Shown here: one piece after another, positions 7,708 to 16,777 of the stretch
How the letters are laid out: the number at the start of each line of letters is the position of its first letter
How positions within the stretch are numbered: the first letter of the stretch is position 1
Source: Phocaeicola_A sp045647865
Lineage (GTDB): Bacteria > Bacteroidota > Bacteroidia > Bacteroidales > Bacteroidaceae
Direction: 5' to 3'
NCBI GenBank assembly: GCA_045647865.1
Contig: JAZRMW010000041.1
Coordinates: 135,390-199,389 of the forward strand
Length of the DNA: 64,000 bases
Program-made: the position numbers and the translations under genes
The notes under the pieces: generated by a model
Seen by the model: the letters and a program-made list of their open reading frames with translations, nothing else
Database searches by the model: none
Told to the model about the DNA's origin: nothing

Positions 7708-8205
7708 ATGGATTTGTTTACCCCTGATGCAGGGTTGCTCTTTTGGATGCTCCTTTCGTTTGGAGTCGTCTTCTTTGTATTAGCCAAGTGGGGCTTTCCG
7801 GTCATTACACGCATGGTGGATGACCGCAAGCGGTATATTGACGAATCCCTTGAAGCTGCCCGCGAAGCGAACGAGAAGTTGGCTCATATCAAGACCGAAA
7901 GCGAAGCCATCCTCAAGGAAGCCCGCGAAGAACAAGCAAAGATATTGAAGGAAGCTACCCTCACTCGCGACCGCATCATTGAAGAAGCACGTGAAAAAGC
8001 CCGCCTCGAAGGACAACGCCTGTTGGAGGAGACACGCATTCAGCTCAACAACGAAAAGGAAGCTGCCATGCGAGACATACGCCGACAGACAGCAGAGATA
8101 GCCATCGGAGTAGCCGAAAAGATTATGCGCAACAACCTCACTACGGAGCGTCAACACATGGATTTGGTAGAACGGCTGGTAGAAGAGGTGAAGAAGAAGA
8201 AGTAA
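7708..8205 (+). CDS. atpF: F1Fo ATP synthase subunit b
   Basis: A 165-residue peripheral stalk subunit. One N-terminal transmembrane helix (LFWMLLSFGVVFFVLAKWGF) is followed by a long charged helix predicted to form a dimeric coiled coil (residues about 40-135, rich in Ala, Glu, Lys and Arg). The C-terminus (LVERLVEEVKKKK) would contact delta. It starts 11 bp after atpE and ends 11 bp before atpH, in keeping with tight operon packing. Confidence 0.97.
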   Translation: MDLFTPDAGLLFWMLLSFGVVFFVLAKWGFPVITRMVDDRKRYIDESLEAAREANEKLAHIKTESEAILKEAREEQAKILKEATLTRDRIIEEAREKARLEGQRLLEETRIQLNNEKEAAMRDIRRQTAEIAIGVAEKIMRNNLTTERQHMDLVERLVEEVKKKK

Positions 8206-8216
8206 CAGAACAGACT

Positions 8217-8756
8217 ATGGACCTTGGAAACATCGCCAAACGATATGCTAAAGCCCTGTACCTGTATGCGGCCGAATGCAAGGCTGAGGAGAAGGTGTAT
8301 GAGCAGGCATTGACACTCTGTCACACGATGACACAAGTGCCCGAACTGATGCGTGCGCTGATAAATCCTGTAGTAGAGCAATCCATCAAGTTGGATTTGC
8401 TCAATCAAGCCACAGGAGGGCAGATGGAGGACGCATTCATGCACTTCCTCCGTTTGGTATTCAGGCAACATCGCGAAAGCCACTTGCTCTTTATCCTTCA
8501 CTCTTACGTTGGGGTTTATCGCAAGCATAAGCATATCTATGTAGGCAAACTCATTACTGCTGTCCCCATGGATAGTCGCATGGAGGAGCTTTTGCGAAAC
8601 ATGGTGAGCAATGCTACACAAGATGCCTCTGTAGAGTTCGATACCAAGGTTGACGAAACCATTCAAGGCGGCTTCATCCTCCAATTGGATGACCAGCGCA
8701 TGGATGCCAGTGTGAAAGGCCAGCTCCGATACCTTCGTGAAGAGCTGATGAAGTAA
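8217..8756 (+). CDS. atpH: F1Fo ATP synthase subunit delta
   Basis: A 179-residue subunit joining the peripheral stalk to the top of F1. The N-terminal helical domain (NIAKRYAKALYLYAAE) and the C-terminal signature (VDETIQGGFILQLDDQRMDASVKGQL, split here by description) match the OSCP/delta family in order and spacing. Length is normal. The gene is followed by a 91-bp spacer filled by a nonad repeat tract before atpA, the only long spacer in the second half of the operon. Confidence 0.96.
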   Translation: MDLGNIAKRYAKALYLYAAECKAEEKVYEQALTLCHTMTQVPELMRALINPVVEQSIKLDLLNQATGGQMEDAFMHFLRLVFRQHRESHLLFILHSYVGVYRKHKHIYVGKLITAVPMDSRMEELLRNMVSNATQDASVEFDTKVDETIQGGFILQLDDQRMDASVKGQLRYLREELMK

Positions 8757-8773
8757 GAAAATAAAGAATATAT

Positions 8774-8827
8774 CTATAGTCCCTATATTTCCTATAGTCA
8801 CTATAATCCCTATAGTTCCTATAAAAA
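8774..8827. repeat. Nonad tract between atpH and atpA (6 units of 9 bp)
   Basis: Six consecutive 9-mers in perfect register: CTATAGTCC, CTATATTTC, CTATAGTCA, CTATAATCC, CTATAGTTC, CTATAAAAA. The CTATA core is invariant and the last four bases drift. The tract sits inside an operon, ending 20 bp before the atpA start. A tract with the same CTATAnnnn unit lies 50 kb away at 58869-58931. Confidence 0.9.
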
Positions 8828-8847
8828 AAATAAAAAAAAGATACATT

Positions 8848-10440
8848 ATGCCCGATAATAGCTTGAAACCCAGTGAAGTCTCCGAAGTGCTGCTCCAGCA
8901 GCTTCGCTCCATCAATGCCGATTTGAAGTTTGATGAAGTGGGTACAGTACTCCAAGTAAGCGATGGCGTAGCCCGCCTTTATGGATTGAATAATGCCGAA
9001 GCCGAAGAACTCCTTGAGTTTGAAAACGGAGTGATGGCTATTGTCATGAACCTCGAAGAGGACAATGTAGGTGCTGTTCTTCTTGGTCCTACCGATTTGA
9101 TTAAGGAGGGTATGGTAGCCCGACGAACGGGACGCATAGCCAGTATCCTCGTTGGTGAAGGTATGCTTGGACGGGTAGTCAATCCATTGGGTCAACCCAT
9201 TGATGGAGGAAATGCTATCGAAGGAACACTATATGAAATGCCTCTCGAACGCAAGTCGCCTGGTGTCATCTTCCGCCAACCTGTCAACGAACCTCTGCAA
9301 ACAGGTATCAAGGCTATCGACTCCATGATTCCTATCGGAAGGGGGCAGCGCGAATTGATTATCGGCGACCGACAGACGGGTAAGACATCCATTGCCATTG
9401 ACACCATCCTCAACCAACGTGCCAACTATGAAAAGGGCGATCCCGTCTATTGCATCTATGTAGCCATAGGACAGAAAGGGTCCACCATTGCAAACATCGT
9501 GGATACACTTCGCGAACGCGGAGCTTTGGATTATACAGTCATTGTAGCTGCAACAGCTGCCGACCCTGCTGCTATGCAATACTACGCTCCCTTTGCAGGA
9601 GCTGCCATTGGCGAGTACTTCAGAGATACAGGCCGTCATGCTTTAGTCGTATATGATGACCTCTCGAAACAAGCTGTTGCTTATCGCGAAGTATCGTTGA
9701 TTCTACGTCGCCCGTCAGGACGTGAAGCCTATCCTGGTGACATCTTCTACCTCCATTCACGTCTGCTCGAACGTGCTGCCAAGGTTATCAAACAACAAGA
9801 GGTTGCCGAACGCATGAATGACCTCCCTGAAAGCCTGCGTCCGATAGTGAAGGGAGGAGGTTCGCTCACAGCACTTCCTATCATCGAGACACAAGCAGGA
9901 GACGTTTCTGCCTATATCCCCACGAATGTCATCTCCATCACTGATGGACAGATATTCCTCGAATCCTCACTCTTCAACCAAGGTTTCCGACCCGCTATCA
10001 ACGTAGGTATATCCGTATCGCGTGTAGGTGGTAGTGCCCAGGTGAAATCCATGAAGAAGGTTGCAGGTACGCTTAAGATTGACCAGGCACAATACCGTGA
10101 ACTGGAGGCTTTCTCAAAGTTCAGTAGCGATATGGACCCCGTGACGGCTCAAACCATTGATCGTGGTAGAAAAAACAACCAACTCCTTATCCAACCCCAA
10201 TACAGCCCCATGCCCGTAGGAGAACAAATAGCCATCCTCTACTGTGGCACACGAGGCTTGATGGCTGATATATCCGTGGATAAGGTTCGCGAGTTTCAGA
10301 ACCTCTTCCTCGACCGTCTTCGTACAACCCATCAAACGGATGTCATCGACACCCTTGCCTCGGGTATCATCAATGATGAAGTGACCACCATCATTGAGCG
10401 CATCGCTAAGCAAGTAGGAGAGGGGATGGTTCAAAATTAG
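8848..10440 (+). CDS. atpA: F1Fo ATP synthase subunit alpha
   Basis: A 530-residue non-catalytic nucleotide-binding F1 subunit. Walker A is GDRQTGKT (173-180), with the usual alpha variant of the P-loop. The visible order is an N-terminal helix contacting delta, beta barrel, Rossmann-like core and C-terminal helical domain ending at IIERIAKQVGEGMVQN. Length is slightly above the common 500-515. It follows the nonad tract and precedes atpG by 65 bp, where a heptad tract lies. Confidence 0.98.
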   Translation: MPDNSLKPSEVSEVLLQQLRSINADLKFDEVGTVLQVSDGVARLYGLNNAEAEELLEFENGVMAIVMNLEEDNVGAVLLGPTDLIKEGMVARRTGRIASILVGEGMLGRVVNPLGQPIDGGNAIEGTLYEMPLERKSPGVIFRQPVNEPLQTGIKAIDSMIPIGRGQRELIIGDRQTGKTSIAIDTILNQRANYEKGDPVYCIYVAIGQKGSTIANIVDTLRERGALDYTVIVAATAADPAAMQYYAPFAGAAIGEYFRDTGRHALVVYDDLSKQAVAYREVSLILRRPSGREAYPGDIFYLHSRLLERAAKVIKQQEVAERMNDLPESLRPIVKGGGSLTALPIIETQAGDVSAYIPTNVISITDGQIFLESSLFNQGFRPAINVGISVSRVGGSAQVKSMKKVAGTLKIDQAQYRELEAFSKFSSDMDPVTAQTIDRGRKNNQLLIQPQYSPMPVGEQIAILYCGTRGLMADISVDKVREFQNLFLDRLRTTHQTDVIDTLASGIINDEVTTIIERIAKQVGEGMVQN

Positions 10441-10471
10441 TTAGACACAAAGTTCTCATCAGCTTCGCAGT

Positions 10472-10499
10472 CATAATTTATAATTTAAAATTCATAATT
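10472..10499. repeat. Heptad tract between atpA and atpG (4 units)
   Basis: Four 7-mers in register: CATAATT, TATAATT, TAAAATT, CATAATT. The tract ends 6 bp before the GTG start of atpG, so it may affect initiation. Confidence 0.8.
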
Positions 10500-10505
10500 G
10501 GAATA

Positions 10506-11438
10506 GTGGCCTCCCTCAAAGAAATAAAGACCCGCATAGCTTCAGTCAAGAACACCCTGAAGATAACCTCTTCCATGAAGCTCGTAGCCTCTGCCAAACT
10601 CCACAAGGCACAGATGGCTATCGAAAACCTGCGTCCCTACGAACAACGCTTGGAGGGTATGTTGCAACACCTGTTGGCTACAAGCTACGAACAACAGACT
10701 ACGGGTAATCATGCGGAAGAAAAATCAGTAATTCATACTTTTACAACCCCACTATCAACCCATCCCAAACGCGTTGCCATCGTAGCAGTAAGCAGCAATG
10801 CCAGCCTTTGCGGAGGATTCAACAACAACCTTATCCGCTATGTCGAACAAGCTGTAAAGGCTTACAAAGAGACGTTAGGAGAGGGGAGTGTCATCCTCAT
10901 CCCCATCGGTCGTAAAGTGGCACAAGCCATGTCTGCTCATCATTCGTCACTCATCACCGACTACATCGAGATAGGTGAAAAACCCACTTATGCCGAAGCT
11001 GCTTCACTCGCATCCCGCTTGAGGGAGATGTACCTTCATGGCGAAGTGGATAAAGTGGAGTTCCTCTATACCCACTACAAGAATATGGCTGTACAGACCC
11101 TTACGCGTGAGCAGTTCTTGCCGATTGTAGCCATTGGGAATGACGAGCAACAAACCGAACAAAGCAAACAAGACTCTCCATTCGCTACAGAGTACCTCAT
11201 CGAACCATCCATCCCCGAACTGCTCGACAAGCTTCTGCCACAAGCTCTATCCATGCGTCTGTATGCCATGTTGCTTGATTCCTCAGCTGCTGAACATGCA
11301 GCCCGAACTTTTGCCATGCAAACGGCTACCGACAATGGCGAAGACCTTCTCCAAGAACTCAATCTCCAATACAACAAAGTACGCCAACAATCCATCACAA
11401 ACGAGCTCCTCGACATCATGGGCGGACAGATGCGTTGA
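10506..11438 (+). CDS. atpG: F1Fo ATP synthase subunit gamma
   Basis: A 310-residue central shaft subunit, slightly longer than the usual 285-295 because of an insertion after about residue 65 (TTGNHAEEKSVIHTF). The N-terminal helix MASLKEIKTRIASVKNTLKI and the C-terminal helix ending in RQQSITNELLDIMGGQ are diagnostic. The start is GTG at 10506; no ATG fits before ASLKEIKTRI, so the GTG is well supported. It is the last gene of the operon; a degenerate 22-bp repeat rather than a clear terminator follows. Confidence 0.96.
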   Translation: MASLKEIKTRIASVKNTLKITSSMKLVASAKLHKAQMAIENLRPYEQRLEGMLQHLLATSYEQQTTGNHAEEKSVIHTFTTPLSTHPKRVAIVAVSSNASLCGGFNNNLIRYVEQAVKAYKETLGEGSVILIPIGRKVAQAMSAHHSSLITDYIEIGEKPTYAEAASLASRLREMYLHGEVDKVEFLYTHYKNMAVQTLTREQFLPIVAIGNDEQQTEQSKQDSPFATEYLIEPSIPELLDKLLPQALSMRLYAMLLDSSAAEHAARTFAMQTATDNGEDLLQELNLQYNKVRQQSITNELLDIMGGQMR

Positions 11439-11470
11439 CGTAATATTCTTAAAAGTCCCTTCATTCAAAG

Positions 11471-11560
11471 TAGGAATGAATCGCATTCATTGTAGGACAG
11501 TTCTATAAACATACTAGGAATGCATGTCGTTCATTGTAGGAATGTATCAAGCATTCAGCA
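11471..11560. repeat. Degenerate 22-bp tandem repeat between convergent atpG and cls
   Basis: TAGGAATG, TAGGACAG, TAGGAATG, TAGGAATG start at 11471, 11493, 11515 and 11537, exactly 22 bp apart. Units 1 and 3 end GTTCATTG/GCATTCATTG, giving small internal inverted repeats (GAATGAA with TTCATT). Weaker copies (CAGGGATG, GTAGAATG, CGGGATG) continue to about 11613. A 22-bp array with the related core TAGGATGAA lies between parA and parB. Function unknown; it could act in convergent termination. Confidence 0.75.
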
Positions 11561-11624
11561 CAGGGATGAATGACATTGAAGACAAGGTAGAATGACACGA
11601 AAGATCGGGATGAATCCTGTTGCG

Positions 11625-13052
11625 TTACATCAACGGAGCAAACAGTCTGAATATCGACTCTTCCACCTTTCGCCACCATGAACGATGCGCCCAGCGTTGG
11701 GAAGTGATGTAAGAACAATGCTGTTGGTCGTCGAGGAAAATGTTCTTCAATCGAACAGCCGTCTGCGTGTCGTACATGAACGCATTCACTTCGAAATTGT
11801 ATTCAAAACTTCGGAAATCCATATTGGTAGAGCCCACAGTAGAGATGAGGTCATCGATAACCATCATCTTGGCATGGAGGAAACCGGGTTGGTAGAAGAG
11901 AACTTTTACACCGGCCTCCATCACATCGCGCAAATAAGAACGCGAACACATCTGCACCACGCGGATATCGCCCTTCCATGGGAGCATGATGCGCACATCG
12001 ACACCAGAGAGAGCTGCCGTTTGAAGGGCGGTGAGTATCTGCTCAGTAGGGAGAAAATAGGGAGACTGGATGTAGATGTAGCGACGGGCATTGCCGATGG
12101 CGTGGAGGTATCCTTGCATAATCTCGCGCCAACGCCCAACGGGTTTGGAGGTGACAATCTGCACTTGTGAATGTCCCTGTTCATCTTGTAGCGGGAAGTA
12201 GGAGAGTTCGGTAATCTGTTCGCCCGTAACGAAACACCAATCCATAAGGAAGACCGTTTGAAGACCTTGCACGGCCATGCCTCGTATGCTGATGGTGGTG
12301 TCGCGAAATGCTCCCCAAGAAAGGCCGTGAAGATAGCGGTCGGCGATGTTCATACCACCGATAAACCCAACGAGACCATCGATGATGGCTATCTTACGAT
12401 GGTTGCGATAGGTCACTCTTCGACTGAAGATGGGGAAGCGCACTTTCAGGAAGGGACGAACCTCGATACCTGCCTGGCGCATACGATTGAAGAACGAGGA
12501 TTTGACATTCCAACACCCCACATCGTCGTACATCACGCGCACTTTTACCCCTTCGTGTGCCTTACGGATGAGGGCATCGGCAATGCGATTGCCCACTTGG
12601 TCGTCCTCGAAGATAAAATACTCAAGGTGTATGTGGTGACGAGCTTGTGAGATGGCTCGCAGAAGGGCTTCCACCTTGCTTATTCCATCGGTAAAGATGT
12701 CTATTTGGTTTCCTCCGAAGAGCATGGAGCGATTCATCCTTCGGAAGAGCAAAGCGAGAGATTGGCACTCCTCGGGTAAATCACCCGGAGGCTTGCGCCA
12801 ATACCCACGCAACGGTTTGCGGGCAATGTTGATGAACGAACGTTTGCTGATGAGCCTCTCCTTGCGGACACTTTGTCCGAAGAAAAAGTAGAGGATAAGT
12901 CCGATAATGGGCAGAAAGACAAGCACCATCAGCCATGCAAGCGTCTTCACAGGATGGCGATTGTCGAGAATCACCACCGCTATGGTACCCAACACGATGG
13001 TCAGATAGACAAGGTTGAGCACAATGAAGAGCTGGTTTGACCAATCAAACAT
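11625..13052 (-). CDS. cls: Cardiolipin synthase, phospholipase D family
   Basis: A 475-residue enzyme joining two phosphatidylglycerols into cardiolipin at the inner membrane. Two N-terminal transmembrane helices (LFIVLNLVYLTIVLGTIAVV and LAWLMVLVFLPIIGLILYFF) precede two PLD catalytic motifs: HRKIAIID near residue 218 and HAKMMVID near 398, each followed by GG/GSTN. The frame stays open upstream to 13136, but two TATTTTTGC promoter boxes lie inside that extension. I therefore place the start at ATG 13052, where the membrane segment begins. It converges with atpG. Confidence 0.93.
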   Translation of the reverse strand: MFDWSNQLFIVLNLVYLTIVLGTIAVVILDNRHPVKTLAWLMVLVFLPIIGLILYFFFGQSVRKERLISKRSFINIARKPLRGYWRKPPGDLPEECQSLALLFRRMNRSMLFGGNQIDIFTDGISKVEALLRAISQARHHIHLEYFIFEDDQVGNRIADALIRKAHEGVKVRVMYDDVGCWNVKSSFFNRMRQAGIEVRPFLKVRFPIFSRRVTYRNHRKIAIIDGLVGFIGGMNIADRYLHGLSWGAFRDTTISIRGMAVQGLQTVFLMDWCFVTGEQITELSYFPLQDEQGHSQVQIVTSKPVGRWREIMQGYLHAIGNARRYIYIQSPYFLPTEQILTALQTAALSGVDVRIMLPWKGDIRVVQMCSRSYLRDVMEAGVKVLFYQPGFLHAKMMVIDDLISTVGSTNMDFRSFEYNFEVNAFMYDTQTAVRLKNIFLDDQQHCSYITSQRWAHRSWWRKVEESIFRLFAPLM

Positions 13053-13072
13053 GGCTATGTGGCTTAAATCAT

Positions 13073-13100
13073 GCAAAAATAGATTTCTCATGCAAAAATA
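13073..13100 (-). promoter_or_regulatory. Two identical -7 boxes in tandem upstream of cls
   Basis: CATGCAAAAATA occurs twice on the plus strand, 19 bp apart. On the minus strand this gives TATTTTTGC at 13081-13073 and 13100-13092, both TAnnTTTG. The nearer box leaves a leader of only 10-15 nt before ATG 13052. This is either a tandem promoter or one promoter plus a repeated operator. Confidence 0.6.
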
Positions 13101-13188
13101 ACCGAAACGGAGATTGATTGCTCTATTCATTAACAAGAATTAAACTTGTATTTCAGTTGATGGTAGTGCGAGTTTTGGGAATTTGTTG

Positions 13189-13196
13189 TATTTTTG
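13189..13196 (+). promoter_or_regulatory. -7 box of uvrA
   Basis: TATTTTTG followed by CA fits TAnnTTTG and lies 114 bp upstream of the uvrA start. The leader would contain the octad tract at 13260-13292. No LexA-type operator was recognised. Confidence 0.55.
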
Positions 13197-13259
13197 CAAG
13201 AAATATTGAACGAAAAGTCAAGAATCAAGGGGTTTCGTACATCCAAGAAAGGCATTTGT

Positions 13260-13292
13260 CTGAACTTCTGAACTCCTGTAACTCCTGAACTC
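13260..13292. repeat. Octad tract in the uvrA leader
   Basis: CTGAACTT, CTGAACTC, CTGTAACTC (one extra base), CTGAACTC. The unit is, up to phase, the complement of the GGAGTTCA octad that begins the 120-bp repeat at 2363. Confidence 0.75.
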
Positions 13293-13309
13293 TTTCAAAA
13301 AAGAACATT

Positions 13310-16105
13310 ATGTCTGAAACCAAATACATCACCATACAAGGTGCGCGGGTGAACAACCTGAAAAACATCAGCGTGAATATCCCACGCGGAAAGTTTGTAG
13401 TCATCACGGGACTTTCGGGTTCGGGTAAGTCATCCTTGGCCTTTGACACCCTCTATGCCGAAGGCCAACGCAGGTATGTCGAGAGTCTCTCTTCCTATGC
13501 ACGCCAGTTCTTGGGACGTATGGGCAAACCCGAGTGTGACTTCATTAAGGGTATCCCACCCGCCATTGCCATCGAACAGAAGGTGAATAGCCGCAATCCG
13601 CGTTCAACGGTAGGTACTTCTACGGAGATATACGAATACCTTCGTCTGCTCTATGCACGCATCGGAAAAACCTATTCACCCATCAGTGGTGAGTTGGTGA
13701 AGAAACATTCGACGGATGACTTGGTGGAGCGCATGCTTTCCTTCTCGCAAGGTACAAGGTTCACAGTGCTTTGTCCCATAGTACCTCGCGCAGGGCGTAC
13801 GGTGAATGAGCAGCTGGCTATCGACCTCCAACAAGGTTTTACCCGCGTGGAGGTGAATGGGGAAATCATGAACATTGAGGACTATTTGAAGGATGTACAA
13901 CAGGATAACCAGACAAATCCTCCCACGATTTATCTCCTCATCGACCGTCTCTCGGTCAGCAATGAAGCAAGCACCATCAGCCGTCTGATAGACTCTGCCG
14001 AGACCGCATTTTATGAAGGCGATGGAACCTGTCTGATGCGTATCTATCCCGCAGGACTGCTCTATACCTTCAGTAAGAAATTCGAAGCAGACGGTATCGA
14101 ATTTGAAGAACCTACCGACCAGCTCTTCTCCTTCAATTCGCCCATCGGGGCTTGTCCCGAGTGCGAAGGTTTCGGACGTGTAATAGGTATTGATGAATCT
14201 TTGGTAATACCCAACACGGCCCTCAGCGTCTATGACGGAGCCGTTGTCTGTTGGCGGGGCGAGAAGATGACAGAATGGCTCAACGAATTTATCCGTCGTG
14301 CATCCAAACACAATTTCCCGATATTCGAACCTTACTACAACCTTACCCAGGCACAGAAGGATTTCCTCTGGCACGGCAAGCGCACCGAGGCTTGTATCGA
14401 CTCCTTTTTCCAGATGTTGCAGGAAAACCAGTACAAGATTCAGTATCGCGTCATGTTGGCCCGCTATCGGGGAAAAACCATTTGTCCTGTCTGTCGGGGT
14501 ACCCGTTTGAAGAAAGAGGCCCTCTACGTGAAGGTTGGTGGACGCTCCATTGCTGAATTGGTGGAGATGCCCATTACGGAGTTGCAGACATTCTTCCTCA
14601 ACCTCCAATTGGATGAACATGATGCTGCCATAGCCAAACGTTTGATGTTGGAGATAAACAACCGCATCCGTTTCTTGGTAGATGTCGGATTGGGTTATCT
14701 GACACTCAGCCGTTTGAGCAATACTTTGTCGGGAGGTGAAAGCCAACGTATCAACCTGGCCACTTCCTTGGGAAGCAGTCTGGTGGGTTCACTCTATATC
14801 TTGGATGAACCGAGTATCGGACTCCATAGCCGCGATACTGAACGTCTCATTCGTGTACTCCGCCAATTGCAAGAATTGGGCAATACCGTCGTAGTGGTAG
14901 AACACGATGAGGAGATAATCCGCGCTGCCGACTATATTATCGACATAGGCCCCAATGCCGGACGTTTGGGTGGAGAGATTGTCTATGAAGGTGACATGCA
15001 CGACCTCCAACGCGGAAGCAACAGCCATACCGTGCGTTATCTGCTTGGGGAAGAGACCATACCCACTCCTCTTTCACATCGCCCTTGGAACAACTACATT
15101 ACCGTGAAGGGTGCACGCGAAAACAACTTGAAGGGCATCGACGTAAAGTTCCCCTTGAATGTTATGACCGTAGTGACAGGTGTCAGTGGTTCGGGAAAAA
15201 GTACCCTTGTGAGAGACATCTTCTATCGGGCCCTCAAACGTGAATATGGCGAATCATCCGAACGCCCTGGTGAACACATCGGCTTGGGGGGAGACATCAA
15301 GATGATGAACAACATCGAGTTTGTTGACCAGAACCCCATCGGCAAGTCCAGTCGAAGCAATCCTGTAACCTATTTGAAGGCTTACGATGAAATACGTAAA
15401 CTCTATGCCGACCAACCGTTATCCAAACAGATGGGATATACAGCAGGACATTTCTCGTTCAACTCCGAAGGTGGACGATGCGAAGAGTGTAAAGGTGAAG
15501 GTACCGTTACGGTAGAGATGCAATTCATGGCCGACCTTGTGTTGGAGTGTGAATCCTGTCACGGAAAGCGTTTCAAGAAAGAAATTCTCGACGTGAAGTT
15601 TATGGACAAGAGCATCTACGACATATTGGATATGACCGTCAACCAAGCCATCGAATTCTTCACCGAACATCGTCAGCCAAAGATTGTGCGCAAACTTCTT
15701 CCTCTGCAGGAGGTGGGACTTGGATACATCAAACTCGGACAATCCTCTTCGACACTGTCAGGAGGTGAGAACCAACGTGTAAAGCTGGCTTACTACCTCA
15801 GTATGGAGAAGACAGCACCCACCATCTTCGTATTCGACGAACCAACCACAGGACTCCATTTCCACGATATCCGCCAATTGATGAAATCCTTTGATTCCCT
15901 TATCCAACGAGGTCATACGGTAGTCATCATCGAGCACAACATGGAAGTAATCAAGTGTGCCGACCACATCATCGACCTTGGTCCTGAAGGAGGAAACCAA
16001 GGAGGCAACCTCGTCGTTTGTGGCACTCCTGAGGAAGTGGCCGCATGTGAAGCATCCTATACCGGGCGGTTTTTGAAGGAGATACTGGGAAGCATGTCGG
16101 AATAA
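13310..16105 (+). CDS. uvrA: Excinuclease ABC subunit A
   Basis: A 931-residue DNA-damage sensor of nucleotide excision repair. It is a tandem ABC ATPase: Walker A motifs are GLSGSGKSS (about 34-42) and GVSGSGKST (about 623), and signature motifs are LSGGESQR and LSGGENQR. Zinc-binding pairs are CPECEGFG and CPVCRGTR in the first half and CEECKGEG...CESCHGKR in the second. Length is normal. It is monocistronic, with its own promoter and a strong terminator at 16271-16307. Confidence 0.97.
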   Translation: MSETKYITIQGARVNNLKNISVNIPRGKFVVITGLSGSGKSSLAFDTLYAEGQRRYVESLSSYARQFLGRMGKPECDFIKGIPPAIAIEQKVNSRNPRSTVGTSTEIYEYLRLLYARIGKTYSPISGELVKKHSTDDLVERMLSFSQGTRFTVLCPIVPRAGRTVNEQLAIDLQQGFTRVEVNGEIMNIEDYLKDVQQDNQTNPPTIYLLIDRLSVSNEASTISRLIDSAETAFYEGDGTCLMRIYPAGLLYTFSKKFEADGIEFEEPTDQLFSFNSPIGACPECEGFGRVIGIDESLVIPNTALSVYDGAVVCWRGEKMTEWLNEFIRRASKHNFPIFEPYYNLTQAQKDFLWHGKRTEACIDSFFQMLQENQYKIQYRVMLARYRGKTICPVCRGTRLKKEALYVKVGGRSIAELVEMPITELQTFFLNLQLDEHDAAIAKRLMLEINNRIRFLVDVGLGYLTLSRLSNTLSGGESQRINLATSLGSSLVGSLYILDEPSIGLHSRDTERLIRVLRQLQELGNTVVVVEHDEEIIRAADYIIDIGPNAGRLGGEIVYEGDMHDLQRGSNSHTVRYLLGEETIPTPLSHRPWNNYITVKGARENNLKGIDVKFPLNVMTVVTGVSGSGKSTLVRDIFYRALKREYGESSERPGEHIGLGGDIKMMNNIEFVDQNPIGKSSRSNPVTYLKAYDEIRKLYADQPLSKQMGYTAGHFSFNSEGGRCEECKGEGTVTVEMQFMADLVLECESCHGKRFKKEILDVKFMDKSIYDILDMTVNQAIEFFTEHRQPKIVRKLLPLQEVGLGYIKLGQSSSTLSGGENQRVKLAYYLSMEKTAPTIFVFDEPTTGLHFHDIRQLMKSFDSLIQRGHTVVIIEHNMEVIKCADHIIDLGPEGGNQGGNLVVCGTPEEVAACEASYTGRFLKEILGSMSE

Positions 16106-16270
16106 GTATTAGAGAATGAGGGCGTGTCACAATGCCCTCTCATTGTGGGAACATTCTAGTTGAAAAACTCTTTGTCCTCAGCATTATAGGTTCATCGGCC
16201 AAGCATCTTATGATACTTCCCACTTTATCTTAACTTCTCTTAAGTTGCAGGGGCATAACTCATCGATAAC

Positions 16271-16307
16271 AAAAAAGGCATCCATCACTCACTCGGATGC
16301 CTTTTTT
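16271..16307. terminator. Bidirectional intrinsic terminator after uvrA
   Basis: AAAAAA-GGCATCC-(11-nt loop)-GGATGCC-TTTTTT: a 7-bp GC-rich stem at 16277-16283 with 16295-16301, flanked by A and T runs so that it can work on either strand. Confidence 0.85.
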
Positions 16308-16364
16308 GTTTCCCTTCTTGAAATGATTCCTGTTGATTCTATAAACAATTTGGGATGTTCAAAG

Positions 16365-16397
16365 GATTAGCATTCTTCAGCCGAAAGAATGCTAATC
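16365..16397. other. Perfect 13-bp inverted repeat without a T tail
   Basis: GATTAGCATTCTT (16365-16377) pairs with AAGAATGCTAATC (16385-16397) across a 7-nt loop. It is followed by AGAATAGTATTCT, itself an odd palindrome sharing the ATTCT word. Lack of a U tract argues against an intrinsic terminator. It could be a protein-binding site or the hairpin of a small RNA. Confidence 0.6.
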
Positions 16398-16475
16398 TTA
16401 TGCGGGTAAGAATAGTATTCTTTAAGGGCTTTTATCGAAACATCAACGCGTAAACGTCGCACGGATAAACGCCTC

Positions 16476-16517
16476 TTGAACTTTGAACCTTGAACTTTGA
16501 ACTCACTCGTCACTCGT
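16476..16517. repeat. Heptad tract of six units
   Basis: TTGAACT, TTGAACC, TTGAACT, TTGAACT, CACTCGT, CACTCGT in unbroken 7-bp register. The unit switches from one word to another without losing phase. The same words occur at 4138-4165 and 59910-59944. Confidence 0.9.
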
Positions 16518-16746
16518 AGCTGATTAAACCTTGAACTCAACGCTTCAACTTCTCAACGGTTGCAAAAGTAACACTCAACTAGTTCTTCTACCCTTTGGGG
16601 TATTGCGGGGGCTACTCTTTATTGCTCATTACCAAGACACATAAAGTGCTCAGTACTAATCTAAAATGTTTTCCAACATATATTCTATTGTCTATTAAAT
16701 AGAGTTAATAGTACCTCTTATATTGCAAGTATTAGAAAACATCAAT

Positions 16747-16754
16747 ATATTTGC
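16747..16754 (+). promoter_or_regulatory. -7 box of the 113-aa gene
   Basis: TATATTTG followed by CAC matches TAnnTTTG, 23 bp upstream of ATG 16778. A TTGCAAG about 23 bp further upstream could be the -33 element. Confidence 0.6.
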
Positions 16755-16777
16755 ACGGTCGATTAAAATAAAAAGAT

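Larger units (their letters stand above)
16106..16777. other. 672-bp intergenic region downstream of uvrA
   Basis: No gene seen. Contents in order: a weak GAGGGC/GCCCTC hairpin at 16118-16139, a strong terminator (16271-16307), a perfect 13-bp hairpin (16365-16397), a heptad tract (16476-16517), and the promoter of the next gene (16747-16754). Composition becomes AT-rich towards the right, where the accessory region begins. Confidence 0.75.

Noticed and set aside
11625..13136. Longer cardiolipin synthase starting at 13136
   Set aside because: Two promoter boxes lie in the extra part, and the membrane segment starts right after ATG 13052.
13676..14746. 356-codon minus-strand frame
   Set aside because: Antisense to uvrA, which has all ABC and zinc motifs.
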